Shown: in pieces, positions 13,101 through 28,100 of the stretch
Layout of the letters: each line of letters begins with the position of its first letter
How positions within the stretch are numbered: the first letter of the stretch is position 1
From: Formicarius rufipectus
Taxonomy: Eukaryota > Chordata > Aves > Passeriformes > Formicariidae
NCBI GenBank assembly: GCA_013399695.1
Contig: VXAU01006141.1
Coordinates: 569,990 to 633,989 of the forward strand
DNA length: 64,000 nt
Direction of reading: 5' to 3'
The notes under the pieces: generated by a model
What the model was told of the DNA's origin: nothing
What the model saw: only the letters and a program-made list of their open reading frames with translations
Databases searched by the model: none
Program-made: the position numbers and the translations under genes

Positions 13101-16100
13101 TGAAAAATTGTGGTTATAAATGCATTCCCCTGAGCCCACGACCAAAACCAGATTTAATAAAAGCTTTGAAGGAGGTTTGTGAATAAAAACTTTGTTTTAA
13201 AAACTGGGTATATTTGAGACAATTGTCTTTTATACGGGGTCAGAGTTTATCTGCAGATGGTGGTTTTCTTTGGTGCATGGCTTATGCTTTTGGGAATTAT
13301 CTTTGGGACCTAAATTCTTCTGTCACTTGTACTCAGCACTTCACAGCAAGCTCTCAGGCTTTGTGATTGAACATAGTACTTAACTCCGACAAAGACAGGA
13401 GTTCATAGTAAGTTACTAGTATCTCTCATTGCCAAAAAAAGAATTTTTATGATTTCTTGTAAAAAGAGAAATTATATCCAAATATCATAAAATGGCAATA
13501 ACTAAAAGGAAGCCTTGCTGGTTTTAGATACTGTGAAGATTCAGTTGAACAGTTTTGTCAGTCTTCCTTTTTTAAACTGGAATATCCTTTAGCCTCTGCT
13601 TCCTTATTTCATCTACCTGAAAAAAAAGAAAGTAATATATAAAACTTCCCTTCAGGATCAGAAGAAATATGAGATGGAAGAAGGTGTAAACAAAGCTGCT
13701 TGGGAGAAGACAATGGCTAATAATCGGCAGAAGTAAGTACCTTCTTAAACAGGCTGCAAAAACTCTCTCAAATATTCTCTGTTTCAGCACTTCCTATTGC
13801 AAAGTTACCTGTATGATTATTATAGATTAATTTTTTTTTTCAAATTAGCAACAACACTAGCTTTCAGGTTTTTCATTTTACTTTTATATGTAGGTACATG
13901 CATTTCGATAGGTTGTCTAATAAATGGTATAATATATTCAGCATACTATTTGATGCTTTTGTGAGCTACATAGACTGCTGCTACTCGATGTAATGTAAAT
14001 TTCAGTATCTTATGGTAGATTTAAGAGTTCTTTCTATTAAATTACTTTTCATTCTTTGCCATTAAAATCTGATTTGAGATGCACACACAATGTGCTTTAA
14101 TGTAGGCAATTGTAATAGCTGTGAAGGTCAGCTCAGTCAAGTCCATGCAGACAAGTGTTAAGACTTTGTTGAATGACTTGGGAGATTTAATCAGTGGTAA
14201 ATTACTGTCCTTACTCCAGATTTTTATTGTAATGACTATACATGAATGAGTAAAGCATGCTAATATATAGCCATTGATCTTCTGACTGGTGTGTCTTGTC
14301 TTTGGCCACAAGTAATAGGTTTTTTGATGGCTAAGAAGCAGAAGGTATTCATGAATCTCATTATGTAGACTAAGTTGCTCTGCCTCTGTTGTAATAAGAA
14401 GTATAGATATTTACTGCCAAACTGTATTTTATAAGGCATTTTAGAGTCTTGCCTTGCCTTTGCAGTGTGTTGATCTGACATTTTAAAACACAACTCTTCT
14501 CTTCAGTCTCTTTCAACGTCTAGATTCAAAATCTAAAGACATTTCTAAAATAGCTGGTGACATCACGCAAGCTGTGTCTCTGTCACAAGGAATGGAAAGG
14601 AAGAAAGTAATCCAGCACATCAGGGGGATGTATAAGGCAGAGCTAAGTGCCAGCAGACATTGGCAGGAACTTGTTCAGCAGCTTACCCACGACCGGTACG
14701 TTTTCTCATTGCAGTGAAAAAGCAAGAGACACTCAATGCCCAACATGTGCTTCTTATTTTACTTAAAGGCATGTGAAATGTAGGTGATTTTAAAATTAGA
14801 ATTACTTTTGCTAATCATCTGATAGTTAAAAACTTGTAAAATAATGAATCGTAGTTTTACGAGTTTTTTATCCGAGCTGAGTAGGCAAGTAGTATTTTTA
14901 TGCCATTTAGACAGGCTGTTTTGTTAGATATATTTTGCTGTGCCTAATGCAATGAAGAGTGTCCCGAAGTTTTCATATCTTGCATTACACAGATTGAGTA
15001 GAAAAATATTTTTGGGGTAATGTTATTCACATTAACATTTTTATACTCTTTTTCTGCATGGGTTGGAGAACAAAGATTTTAAGGTTTTAACAATAAACCA
15101 AACTATGGTATTCTCATCACTGCAGAGCTAGTATTATGACATGTTTTTGAGTTTCCAAAATAAAGTGTTGGATGCATTGTATTACTGTTTTCATCAAAAT
15201 TAATAGCTTCAAAAACTGTCTTACAGTAGTAGCTTGTAAGTAGTGAGTGGAATACCTCATGAAAATAAGCTACAGAATTCAATCTCTTGATACTTTTTCA
15301 GAAATAACTGTCCAGTGTTCTAGTGAGCAACTTACACCTTTCTTCTAGTTAAGGAACAATGAATAAGCATGTATACTGCCTCTACTGCCAAACTCAACAC
15401 TTTTTCTGTTTTTCTCAGAGCACTCTGGTATGACCCAGTCTATTACCCAACTTCTTGGCAACTGGATCCAACAGAGGGCCCAAACAGAGAGAGGCGTCGC
15501 TTACAGAGGTGCTATCTAACTATTCCAAACAAGTACCTGCTTCCAGACAGGCAGAAACAGGAAGGTAATTATAACACCTTCTAGGAGCATATCTGAATTG
15601 TAATCACTGTAGTCACCTTATTGGTGATTTCTTTATAGGTGTGATAAAATCTCCATTGTCTTATCTATTTGAAGACAAAACACATTCATCCCACTCCTCT
15701 ACTGTAAAGGACAAAGCTGCAAGTGAACATATAAGGTAAGGTTTGGATAACACCGCCTTTTCCTGCCTTCTGCTAATCCAATAAAAGAGTTGTCACTTTT
15801 TTGTCTAAATAATTGTTAAAACCAAAAATCAAGTGACAAATGAGATGTCAAAAATAGTAAGCTTTTTGCTGTACTCAGAAGCAAAAGACTAGAGCTACTA
15901 AGTACCCCTAGTGTGATATGCAGATGGGACTTTTGTGGGATAACCTGATGGGATGTCTTAACTTATTTGTCACTTAGTAGCACTGCCTGTCTTAGGTATC
16001 TAAGATCTGGTAGGTCTTTCCGTCAGTGTTCAAAAGCAAATTGCAATGGCATCCTCTCCTGCTTTTACATTGTGTTACTCAGCTCTGCAGTTGTCAATTT

Positions 16101-19100
16101 GCCACTTGTTAGAGGCACTACTTCGGCCTAATTTACCTGCAGAGAACACACAAAGGTATAAGTTACAAATACACTAATGTCCAAATCTAGAAAGTTGAGG
16201 TTCTATTTTCTTTCCCCTCTTCAGGATTTGAACCATTAGTCATGGTGTTGAACAGTTTTTCTTCAGCTGTAGCCTTTGAGGCTTTTTAGTTTTAGGTGTG
16301 TGACAAAAGGTGCATCAATCCATAAACAATAATGTTTAAAATAAAATGTTTGAAATATTTCAGAGTTAATCGAAGATGTATAAGTGTAGCACCTTCTAGA
16401 GAGACTGCTGGTGAACTGTTGCTAGGTAAGTAGAATTTTCAGACTTCACAAATACATTTTTGGTGTAAGATTCTGCTGCATATATAAAGCTGGCTAATTT
16501 TTTAAAATAATTGAGCTGTTGCATGACTTATGGATTATATACTTTCTAGATTAATTTTTGCCTTTCTTCTCTACTGTTTGCATGAGTGGTTTGGACTGTC
16601 AGTAAGTCTTAAGATTGCAGACACTTACTAAAAGATATGGAATGATAAATTATTCTTCTGGCAAGTACTGTCCTGCCCAGATACTATTCTTACTATTCTC
16701 AAGTCCTGGGTACTGTTTATATGATCCTAAAATGCATTATGCTAATAGTAATATCATGCACCTTTTTGCAACTATCTGCTGCAGGAAAATGTGGCATGTA
16801 TTTTGTTGAAGACAATGCTTCAGACACAATTGAAAATTCGGTGAGTGTTAGAGCATATTGTCCAGCTTCAATTTTTCCAATGTATATGACCATGTATAAC
16901 TTTTATCTGAGAATGCTGGAGTACTATAGTTAGAGATTTCTGGATGAGGCCAGCCAAATTGATTTAGTTTGGTGTCAGTGTTGCTTCTGTTCCCCTGCCT
17001 GTGGGATTAGTGGTGATAGGAGAATATGGGAAGATGTGGGCTTAGGGCTGGGAGTGAATGAGGAAGGGGTAATGTGGGGAGGCTTCTGCACTTTGTGGTC
17101 CATTGCTCTGCATTCAGCATAAATGCACAGAGTTTGCTTTGATCTGAAGTAACTTGCCTTAGTGGAAGCTGGAGCACCAGGAAGTACAGAAACTCACAAG
17201 TGTTTGAATTGTGCTGTGCTTCACATCGTTTGTTTCTTGAACATTACTTTGTATAGGATATTCTAGCTCCTCCGTTATCCTATACAGGAGGACTGTTTCA
17301 TGGAGGAAACTAGAACTGACTTAATCCTTCCAATATACAAAGGCTGTTTAAATTGCTTATACATCCAACAGACACTTAAAAATTGAGATATGGGTTCTGC
17401 TACTGAAAGCTTTAAATTGATTATACAGAGCTCTGCCTTGCTTCAGCTAAACACACAGCTCCTGTGGTTTAAGATGCTCCTACCTGTTTTGCTGCTTTGT
17501 CCTTCACAGAACTGTCAGAATTGGGATTCATGATAAAGCTGTGCTTGTTCTGATTTGCTATCCAATATTTTAGCTTAAGAGACAGTAAAAATACAGCATT
17601 GCCAGCTTGTATTGGATAGGGAACTGGAACAGCTGAGGAGAATGCATGATGTTCTGCCCCCTGCCTTGAGGAGAGTGGAGGATGGGGAATGTCCATGAAC
17701 AAAGTCACAACACTATCCTAAAGCATTGCAGCAAAGTTAAAGTTTGCCTTATGATCTACTATGTGGTTATAAACTGGATGCATTGAAGGGTTTCTTGTTT
17801 GGAAAATCTGCTATTTGAAATATTTAACTTCAAATTCTACAGAGTTTTCATGGAGAAACTGAACCAGCGTCATTTTCTTGGACATATGAGGAAATCAAGG
17901 AAGTTCATAAGCGCTGGTGGCAGTTAAGGGACAACGCTGTGGAAATATTTCTAACAAATGGTAGAACTTTACTCTTGGCTTTTGATAATACAAAGGTAAT
18001 GTGGCACCAATGCATAATAATACGTCAAAGCCTCTTGCTGTTTCTTTGTAACATGTATGTTCATGCATTAGCTTTTAAGGAGACCTGTTGCATGGACTAA
18101 TTAAATTCTGCCTAATACCTTTGAAAGAACTTGGCTCAGTTAGACTTCGAGACAATCAGGCATGTTGTAAAACACATCTGATATATTAAAGACATTGAAG
18201 AATCTTAGTAACATAAAACATTATTCCATTAAAACAGATATCTGGAAATTTGTAAAATGAGAGAAACTTAAAAAGTCTTGGTAGCTTAAACCTTTTTTAA
18301 TTGTGTGATTAAATCTGTGGTATTTTCTTCTAGGTCCGTGATGATGTGTACCACAACATCTTAACTAACAATTTGCCTAACCTTTTGGAATATGGGAACA
18401 TTACTGCTTTGACCCACCTGTGGTGCACAGGACAGATTACTAACTTTGAATATCTGACTCATTTAAACAAACATGCGGGCCGTTCCTTCAATGATCTCAT
18501 GCAATATCCAGTATTTCCTTTTATACTTTCTGACTACACCAATGAAACACTGGACCTAAATGATCCATCGGTATATAGGTAATATGAAATGTTTGGAACT
18601 GTTTATTTCCAAATACTTGAACTGATCATCCTGTATAGCTTTTTAACTTCATTGTACTAAACTGCACACATACAAGAATGGAACTATTCAGGGACAAGCC
18701 TCACCCATAATAACTTGGGCTTTTTACAATAAGTAGGTGCTTCACCTTGGATATTGAAATAAAATGGATCTGTAGTTTCAAATGCCATGTACTGGACTTA
18801 CACTGTCTTAATAGGATATGTACAGTCCACAGATTTAAATAGAAGCTGTATGTTTAAATTCACGTGGTTAAAGACTTATGAGCCAATTAGCAAAAATAAA
18901 ATAGAAAAGGAAATAATCTTTTAAATTATTTAGTCAGGTGCTTTTGATAACAAAATCATAGTCTTCATTATGAATGGATCTGAGTGAATTGTCCTACCGT
19001 AATAAACTAGTGTTCAGTTGATTTAAAATTTGTGTGCACTAAGTCTTTGCCTTTATAGGATGCTTCTGATTTGACAGGGGCACTTGGCATTTGCCTGCCT

Positions 19101-22100
19101 GTTACCGTGCTATGGATCTGAGTTTGCCTTTAGCACTAACTAAAAGTGGCTGTACTGTCTTGAAAAGTGGTACGTTTTCTTGTCCTTTTCATGATATCAA
19201 AGGTTTTAGTCTTCATAACACACTATTAAATGGTGTGAATCGATATTGTTATAAAAATTACAAGATATCAGTACTACTTCTGTTGCAGAAATTTGGTCAA
19301 ACCAATTGCTGTGCAGTCTAAAGAAAAAGAGGATCGTTATGTGGATACTTACAAGGTAATTTGAGTAACTTGCTACTTGACTTTGTGCTGTATATAAATG
19401 ACAAGGTGGCTTTAGTTTTTTTAACAAATATTGATGACGGAGAAAGAAACCACAAGTATCCTTTTTCATGTCTACAGGATTCTTATTTCCAGTATATTTT
19501 CCTGGAAACATTTCCTGGGAATTGTTTGATAACATGCTTGGAAGTTGTGTTTGTTCCTGAATCTGCGATCATAAATCAGTTTAGTCTTTCCGTATGATGC
19601 TGCTGAGGAATTTAATGCTTTCCATATGACCATGCATATATTTATAGATCTCTGAAGATCAGGAAGATAACTTACTGCTGATTGTTTGAAATTACTTCAG
19701 TGGAGCTTGTAGCTCTTTGTTCTATTTGATGAGAGAAACTGTTTTCCCTCAAGTACTCTATTTAAACATGCCCTAGTGCTTTTAGGGTTTTTTTTTTCCT
19801 CTTTAGTATGTTTTGAAGGCTATAGGAAACAGCAACATGCTGGGAAATGAAAGCATCTGCAGCTGTACTTTCAAACGTGTCTGTCACCGTGGGCTAGTGT
19901 ATTATTTGCAAATACTGTTTTTTCCATTTAGTATTTAAAAGTCTGTACAATGACCCTATTGTTTTAGAAAACAAGAAGTGGGGTGGTGGGGGTAAGCTGA
20001 AGTAATAAATAATGTAAAATAGGTTATTTGAATTGGCTAAGGACTTTGATACCTAACTGGATCGTAAAAGGGATTGTGTGTCTTTAGACATTTCAAAGTC
20101 TATTTGATTCCAAATCACATTTAAATGTATGTTCTGTAAAAGTTTTAGGTTTTATTCATAAACAATTTAGGCAAGCTCTTATTTTATCAAAGTAGGTTTG
20201 TGATTTTTTTTTTTTTCTCTACTATTTTTCTAGTATTTGGAAGAAGAGTACCGTAAAGGAGCACGAGAGGATGATCCAATGCCCCCTGTACAACCATATC
20301 ACTATGGATCTCATTATTCCAACAGTGGAACTGTGCTTCATTTCCTAGTTAGGCTGCCACCTTTTACTAAAATGTTTTTAGCTTATCAGGGTAAGGTTAT
20401 TGTTTGCTTACACCTGCCTTTCACATCTGAGCCTTGTTTCAGTGACCCAGGAATGCTACATGTTACCCTATTTAGCATAATTTTTCAATTCCAAAAAATT
20501 GAGTTAGGAAAAATGAAATCTGGTATGCTTTAATGGTAGACCCATCCTTAAAATTATCGAGCTAGACCATAAAGCTGTACATCTTATATTTATACCTTAT
20601 TTATACCTTAGTTTCTGTAGCATAAAAAACTGACCTATATTTGGCTCATAGTCCATCTGTAACACATAGTAGTTGAAATAAAAGAATTCTAAATGTTCTC
20701 AGCTAACTGGAGAAAAGTTAACTATTGAAGTTGCAGATGAGCAACTGTTAGTGTCCATCATTGATGTAACAAATACAGTTTGGATTTCTTTGCAGATCAA
20801 AGTTTTGACATCCCAGACAGAACTTTTCACTCTACCAATACAACCTGGCGACTCTCTTCGTATGAATCAATGACTGACGTAAAGGAGCTTATACCAGAAT
20901 TTTTCTACCTTCCCGACTTTCTGGTTAACAGAGAAGGTATACTAAGAGGACAACAAAACTGTATACCCAAAACAGCTGTATAATTGAGCCTGTGGGTTGA
21001 AACTGAGGACATTTATATCCCTTGGTTGAATATGCTAAGCAGTATAAGTATGGGAGAAATCTGGCACAAATTTATGGATATGCTAAAAAAAGCTGTTACG
21101 TAGGACTTAAGCTAAGCTTTTCCAAAATTATGTCAGCAGGGCAAAGGCGTTTCCTATTTTCTGATTTTTCCATTTAAATGAGTATGTACAACTTGAATGT
21201 GTTTTAGAGTGACTTGTTAATAATGCTGCTTTGTTGATCAGCAATCACTATGCTTAATGGTTTATTTTCATAGAACCCTATAGAGACCTTTTTGAAGTTA
21301 CTGTTGACTAAAATGTTGGAATATTCACTCCCCTCTTTTTAGGTTTTGATTTTGGAGTACGTCAAAATGGTGACAGGGTTAACCATGTCAACCTTCCACC
21401 CTGGGCTCGCAATGATCCTCGTCTATTCATCTTGATTCATCGTCAGGCTTTGGAGTCTGACCATGTTTCCCAGACAATCTGTCACTGGATTGACTTGGTG
21501 TTTGGTTATAAGCAAAAAGGCAAGGCCTCTGTTCAGGCAATTAATGTCTTTCATCCTGCAGTAAGTATTTGTTAAGCACTGTTTGTTCATTGCCCTTGGT
21601 AACTTAATGGGGAAAAGTTTGATCTGACTTGCTTGAAAAACATCCAACATGAAGCGAGATCCCTCTCATGAAATGCTGAAGAATAAGAAAAGGCTTTAAC
21701 TGTTTCAATGTGGAACTTAATAAGATCCCAGGGAGTGTTGTGAGACTTGGAGAATTTGTGTTCCTCTTTCTTGCCTTGAGCTAGGCATGGGGGAATGATC
21801 AAGTCTGGGGTTTAGACTTTCTGGATAGTTGTTTGCAGTGGTATACAGATACTGTGTTTGTGTGTATCTGCTTCCATCTCATTCAAAAGCTCTTCATTTA
21901 GGCAGATGGTGCTGCAGCTTTTGATATGATGAAAACAGTTCCCTTTGTCTTGAGCTCATTGTTTGTATTCTTTCTTTCACATACACCTTGTGTTCTGTCC
22001 CTCTTATGAGTCCTATTCCCAACAGTAAATTCAGTTTCAAATAAGCCTTCATTTAATGTAAAGAATTGCAGAGCTTCACTACTTAATTGTAATGGATATT

Positions 22101-25100
22101 GTGAATTATATTCTTTAGCTTCAATCCTTACTATCGCAAGGTTTGCTCAGCCAGGTAGTCGTGGGTTTAAATGCATTCAAATGTGTTCCCGTGGTTTTAC
22201 TATTTGTTCTGTAGTTGGAAAAGCTAATAAATGTTTGGCAGTGGTGGCTTTTTCAAGTAGCCATTTGAATGCTTTCCTTCCTTTTTTCCTCTTTTTATGA
22301 GTAAGTATTGATTTAAGTAGTACCTTAAATTTCAAATATTAATTTTGTGTGTTGTTTTTTAAAGTGAAATATCAAGGCCTTTGTCAGTGTGAGTGAGGAA
22401 AAGTGTGTGGTAGAGAGGCATAAAAAAGACAAGTAGAAGAAGGAAATAATTTCCACTCTCTTCAAATATGAGGGTTTTTTTCCCTGTCTACCCCAAAACA
22501 GAGCTTTATTTTTTTAATATGCTCATTAAAAAGAGGTACAGAAAACACTCTTACAGTTTTTTTTCTCTATTATCAGCAACCTGTCTGTTTTTGCTCAAAT
22601 TCATAAAGGTCTCAAAAAAAACCCTCTTTGACAGAAATTATTCATGGCATGTATGTAGGAGCAGCTCACATGATAAACCTTGTAGTTATTTCCAGTAAAG
22701 AAGCAGTGACAAGGTTACTGTTTTCAGTGGCTCTTTAGTCAGCACAGCCATTGTGGGATGGCTTCTGGTCAAAGTCTTAAACAAACAACTGAAGAGTCTA
22801 CCTCTGAATTTGTGTGTGTTGCAAAACCTTTCCCAAATACAAACCTGACAAGCTTATTCTTGCCCTTCCCCTTTCTTTTTTCCCCTTCTGTAGACCTATT
22901 TTGGGATGGATGTTTCTGCAGTTGAAGATCCTGTTCAGAGAAGAGCCCTTGAAACAATGATAAAAACATATGGGCAAACACCTCGTCAGCTGTTCCATGC
23001 AGCACATGTTAGTAGACCTGGATCCAGGCTTATCATGGAAGGAGAACTTCCTGCTGCCATGGGATTACTTGTGCAATTTGCTTTCCGAGAAACCAGAGAA
23101 CATACTAAAGAAGTAATATATCCAGTATGTAATTTTGATTTACAAGATAGTTTAAGATTCATATGCTGTAGTTGTTGTACCCTTGGCTTACAGTTTCCTT
23201 CCTAAAACTGCAACTTGCTACCTATATTGTACTGTAAAGAAAATACATAAAAGTAGTAAGTGATAATGAAAATTATTTTCATGCATTTCTGATATATTTT
23301 GTGTCAAACTAAGATCTGAGTTTATTTTGGTTATGGAAAATAGGTGTTGGAAAGCATTTCACTTGAGCAGTTTTATACTTTGTGATGAATCCTGGAATCT
23401 GTATGCAGTCCTAGAGTAGACAAACACATACTGTGCTTTCTCCTGTCCTTAGCTTTTTTAGTGCCTGGAGGACAATTAAATTTTCTTCACTTTAAGCACT
23501 TGTTTGCCCTAAAGTCCAGTGAGAAACTGAATCCTTGCATTTAGAAAAATCTGTGTTTTTCACTGGACTACCTGAACAACAAGCTTGCTGTCTCTGCCCT
23601 TGAAGTAACAGAACTCCCCTGAAGTTAATAGTTTAGCTGATGGGACTACAGTGCTTTAAACTTGCCTTTACCACTTCAGCTGTCTTTACCATGTAATTGC
23701 TTATGAGAAAGTGATATTTCATTAGTACTGAAGAATGATTCATAATATTTTTCTGAAAATTCTTTAATTTAAACCTTATCTGTGCTTGTTTCAGAGTCCA
23801 TTACCATGGATAAAAGGCTTGAAGTGGGGAGAATACGTTGGTTCCCCAAGTGCTCCAGACCCTGTTGTCTGCTTTAGCCAACCACATGGAGAAAGGTTTG
23901 GCTCTCTCCAGGCTTTACCAACTAAAGCTATCTGTGGTTTGTCCAGCAAGTTCTGCCTTTTGATGATATATAGCAAGGAGCAAGGTATGAATTTGCGGAT
24001 ATTCCCTATATGCACAGTACATGTCAAATGAGTCAAAAACTTTAACACTACTGTTGTTCTCCAGTGAACTTCCCAAATTTAGTCACTTTTGCCAAAGATT
24101 GATTTATAAATCCATTCATTTTCCTCATGTGTGCTGTCTTTCCTGGTGAGTGGATTTTTCTTGTCATTTTCAATACTATAGTAGAGACATTCTGTAATTA
24201 AGTTGATATTTTTCATTAGAGTGATGACTGAAGCATGAGGATTTAACTTTAGAACTTGCTGGCAAATTGAGTCCAAGAATGGAAAAACAGATGAAAAAAC
24301 ACATGTGGCAACAGAAAGGAAAATTTAAGGAATGGTTTTTAGATGCAGAGAATGAGAAAAGTTACCAGTAAAAAAGCAGAGGTGAAGAACAATCTGCTTT
24401 CAGACTTTCAGATAACTTTTCAGTGGGATTCCTATTGATAATGTACAAACAGGTTCTCCTAATCTCTAGTATTCATGGTAATGTGTACTAGTGAAGTTTT
24501 TTTAAAAGCAGATGGTTTCACATTTAGTCCACAAAAATAAATAACATTCTCTTTGAAGTTTATAAACAATCATTCCTCTAGCTGGCAAATATTGTCAGCC
24601 TCTTAGCCTTTTTTTCCACTCTCAAGAGATTCAGCAATTTTTGAAAAAGCTTTGTCCAAGTTGCAAACTGTCTTTGACAAAGACTGAATGTTACATAGTC
24701 TCTGAAAACTCTATTTGTTTATAATACATTACAGATTAAATAGCCTAACAGGAGATATCTTATTTTGAAACTTTGCCGGAGGTTGGGGGGTGAGGGTGTT
24801 ATATTCTGGCTCAAGATAAAACATGAACCTGAGATTTTTCTTGTTAACTATCAAAGTGTTCAAGTCTGACTGCATATATGACACCATATTGCATGTCTTC
24901 CTTCAGGTGTGAGAAGCATGCACAGTACTGATATTCAGTGGTCAGCTATCCTGAGCTGGGGATATGCCGATAACATTTTACGACTGAAAAGCAAGCAAAG
25001 TGAACCTCCAGTAAATTTTATACAGAGTTCACAGCTCCATCAGGTAAAAAAAAAAATAAAAAAAATCAGTCTCTTAGGCTTTGATTTAACATTGGTAGTT

Positions 25101-28100
25101 TGAATGATGGCCTGGCTTGGCAGTAGGTAGTCTACCTTTCATTTTTCTTGGAGATGAGCATCCAAGCACAACTGTTTTTAATGTTTTTTATTTCCTTTGC
25201 AATGTGTTCTTCATGGCTCCACTGTATCTTTTTCCTGTGTGTTTTCTTGTACTAGGTAAAGATTAATTTTGAATGCATTTTATTTTTGAATAGAATATTG
25301 CTGAGGATTTAACAAAGCCAGGAAAAACTAATACAGAAAATTATTATAGATGCCTCACATTAGAAGCAGAACTCCTCTATAGTTTAGGATTCATCTGAAA
25401 AAGATTGTTGGGGAACATTGCATAATCTGTCACACTTCAGTGATTAGTGAGATTCTGCCAAAACGTTTTTGGCTGATGATGTGGGTGTAGATCTAGAAGT
25501 CTACACTAGTACACAGCTCAGTAGTGGTGAATTACAGGCTACATGAGATTTTCCTTTTTACTTTGTTTCTGAAGTAATAACTAATATAGCCCAGAGGAGC
25601 TATATTTTAACTCTTGGATGTCTTTAACTTAGGCATTTTACATGTTTTTTTTCTAAGTATAACCACTAAAGAATCAGTTTGACCAAATGCTATAATGAAA
25701 ATAGCAGTTAGAATCATTTCTGTTCTAACCTTTCCTGGCTTTGTTTTGTCTTTCCAAGGTAACAAGCTGTGCTTGGGTGCCAGACAGTTGTCAGCTGTTC
25801 ACAGGTAGTAAGTCTGGTGTCATCACAGCATATATGAACAGATTCACTAGCAGTATGGTAAGTGACTGGCTAAAATTTGTATTTAAGGACTTAAGTGTAT
25901 TCGTTATTAGTCTTTTCTAAAACAGGAAAGGTGAGAAAAGGAGACGTATTCTGGACAATTTTTAAAAAAAAAAATCGTGCTTTTTTACTATTTATTTTGA
26001 AGGATCCTCTTTGATCCCTCAGCATGTTTGTGGGTTTTTTTCTTAAGCTGTTGTTCATATACTGCTAGCCTTTAATCAGCCCTCATCACCTGAGTGAGTA
26101 ACTGGTTACACATACAGCTCAGAGTGCGTTCAGTCCAGGACTTGGAATTGAAGCTCTCTGGCACAATGAAGCTCCCTGCATTAAGGAGTAACTTTTTCTG
26201 TGAAGGAGACAGAGCCTTTTAATGCCTTAACTGAAACTGTGGAATGCAATTCCCCAAAGGAAAGAACGATTCAAATGCAGAAGGCAGTTATGCTACACAG
26301 ACCCAGGATTAAATCTCAGACAGTGTGTATATTAACCACCAGACTTCTTTACTTTGTTGTATTTTTCCAAGGGGAAAAGCTATGAGGAAGGATGGCAGAA
26401 AGTAACTTTTATTACTTAATGTGTCAGTGGAAAATACTGAGAGACTAGTAGAAGTTCCCTTGATACTGCTTGCTAATAAGCATGATATGAAAACATAAAT
26501 AGAACTCAAAATTAATAATCTGATTTTGACTGAGTTTCTAAGCTTCAATCTGACTTTCTTTAGTAGTAACTTCTGTTCTTCATAGTTTTAACAGAGAGCA
26601 TTCAACTTTCCTAACAGCTCATTTTAGGTGTGTCTGCAGGATTATCTATAGCAACAGATGAACTAAACTGATTCTCAAATTTGGCTTTATACTGTTATTG
26701 GCAAATTTACCACATTTTTGGTATTGTACTCCTTGATGCTCTTGAATCACTACATTAGCATCAGCTAGAGAGAACCTTGGTATGATCTGCTATGCCTACC
26801 CAGTTTTGTTTTCAGTAGTGGCAAACAGCAGATGCTTAGACTAGGAAGAGCACAAACACAGAATTTTTTTTTTTTTTAATTTCCCTTGGCTGTTCTCCCG
26901 TTTCTGGTGATCTGCCACTCAGATTTCCTAAGCTCAGCAGCACTTTGAGTATAAAAAATTATGTAGAGCTTGAAGCCTACAAGCTTCAATCAGTTGGATC
27001 TTAAGTCAGGCACTATAACTGCTCACTAGAATAATGAACTTGTAAATAACCTGTACTGAGACTTTGATTCTAGTTAAAATTTTTTAAAATAGAAATTCAG
27101 TATACTTGCCTTCTGCAAAGCTGAAAAGAAACTCTACTTAATGGGGTTATGATTCTTAGTTCCTTCTGTTTCCTAAAAACCGATTTTTATTCAGCTGCAC
27201 CGTTGTTACTGTCTTTGATACCATCTTTGCTGAATTTCACAGCACTGACAGTTTTACATGCCCCAGAGAGATGGACCTTGTGCCAATTTTATAGGAGTCA
27301 GTTGAGTCAGTTACCCAAGTCAGGGCTGCAGGGAATGCAAATGTGCTTCCTAGCATCTGCTCTGTATCCATCTTGTCAGCTGATCAGTGATAAAGTGAGC
27401 AGTCTGCTATAATGCAGTACTGGAAATGTGAATATTTTGCCCTGTTCTACATTTGTATAAATGCAATGCATAGGCATAAAGCAGATACGATGTTGTTAAT
27501 TGGATATGGGAATTCAAAGACATGCAGTCAGAATTCAAAAATGCCTCAATGATGTGCTTCAGGTGGTGCTCTGTTGTTCTGTACCTTTACAATGGTCAAA
27601 ACCCACTGAAGTACTGCTTTGAAACTGTGATCTGTGTTGGCAGTGTCATACCTTTGAGAAAAGCTCAGTCACATGTTTCTGCTTGTACATACTACTCCAG
27701 CCTTCACATGTTGACTGTTAGAGTTGTCTTGCGAGCAGAAAGAGAACTTTAATGATCTGTTGGAGTAAAACTGGTAAGGGATCATTTAAATTCTCCACTC
27801 AAGTGCTGTAGGCAGTCATTTGGGGCAAGCAACAGAAAGAGCTGCTCTTTAAAGGTAGATGCATATGTGCATGTTTTCCCACATCTAGATACCGTCTTAG
27901 GGGTTTCGCACCTAAAAGCAGGTGGGAAGTAAAAAGGGGATGATGTTTCAGGCATGAGGTAACTGTTTCATCATTTACTAGAACCTAACACGATCTGCAT
28001 TAAGATGTATTAAAATTCCAGCTTGTATCACTGCAATATTGTAACAATAAGATCAATAAACTGTTCTTATTAGTAGTGAAGAGAGAAGCAGCTAAAGATG

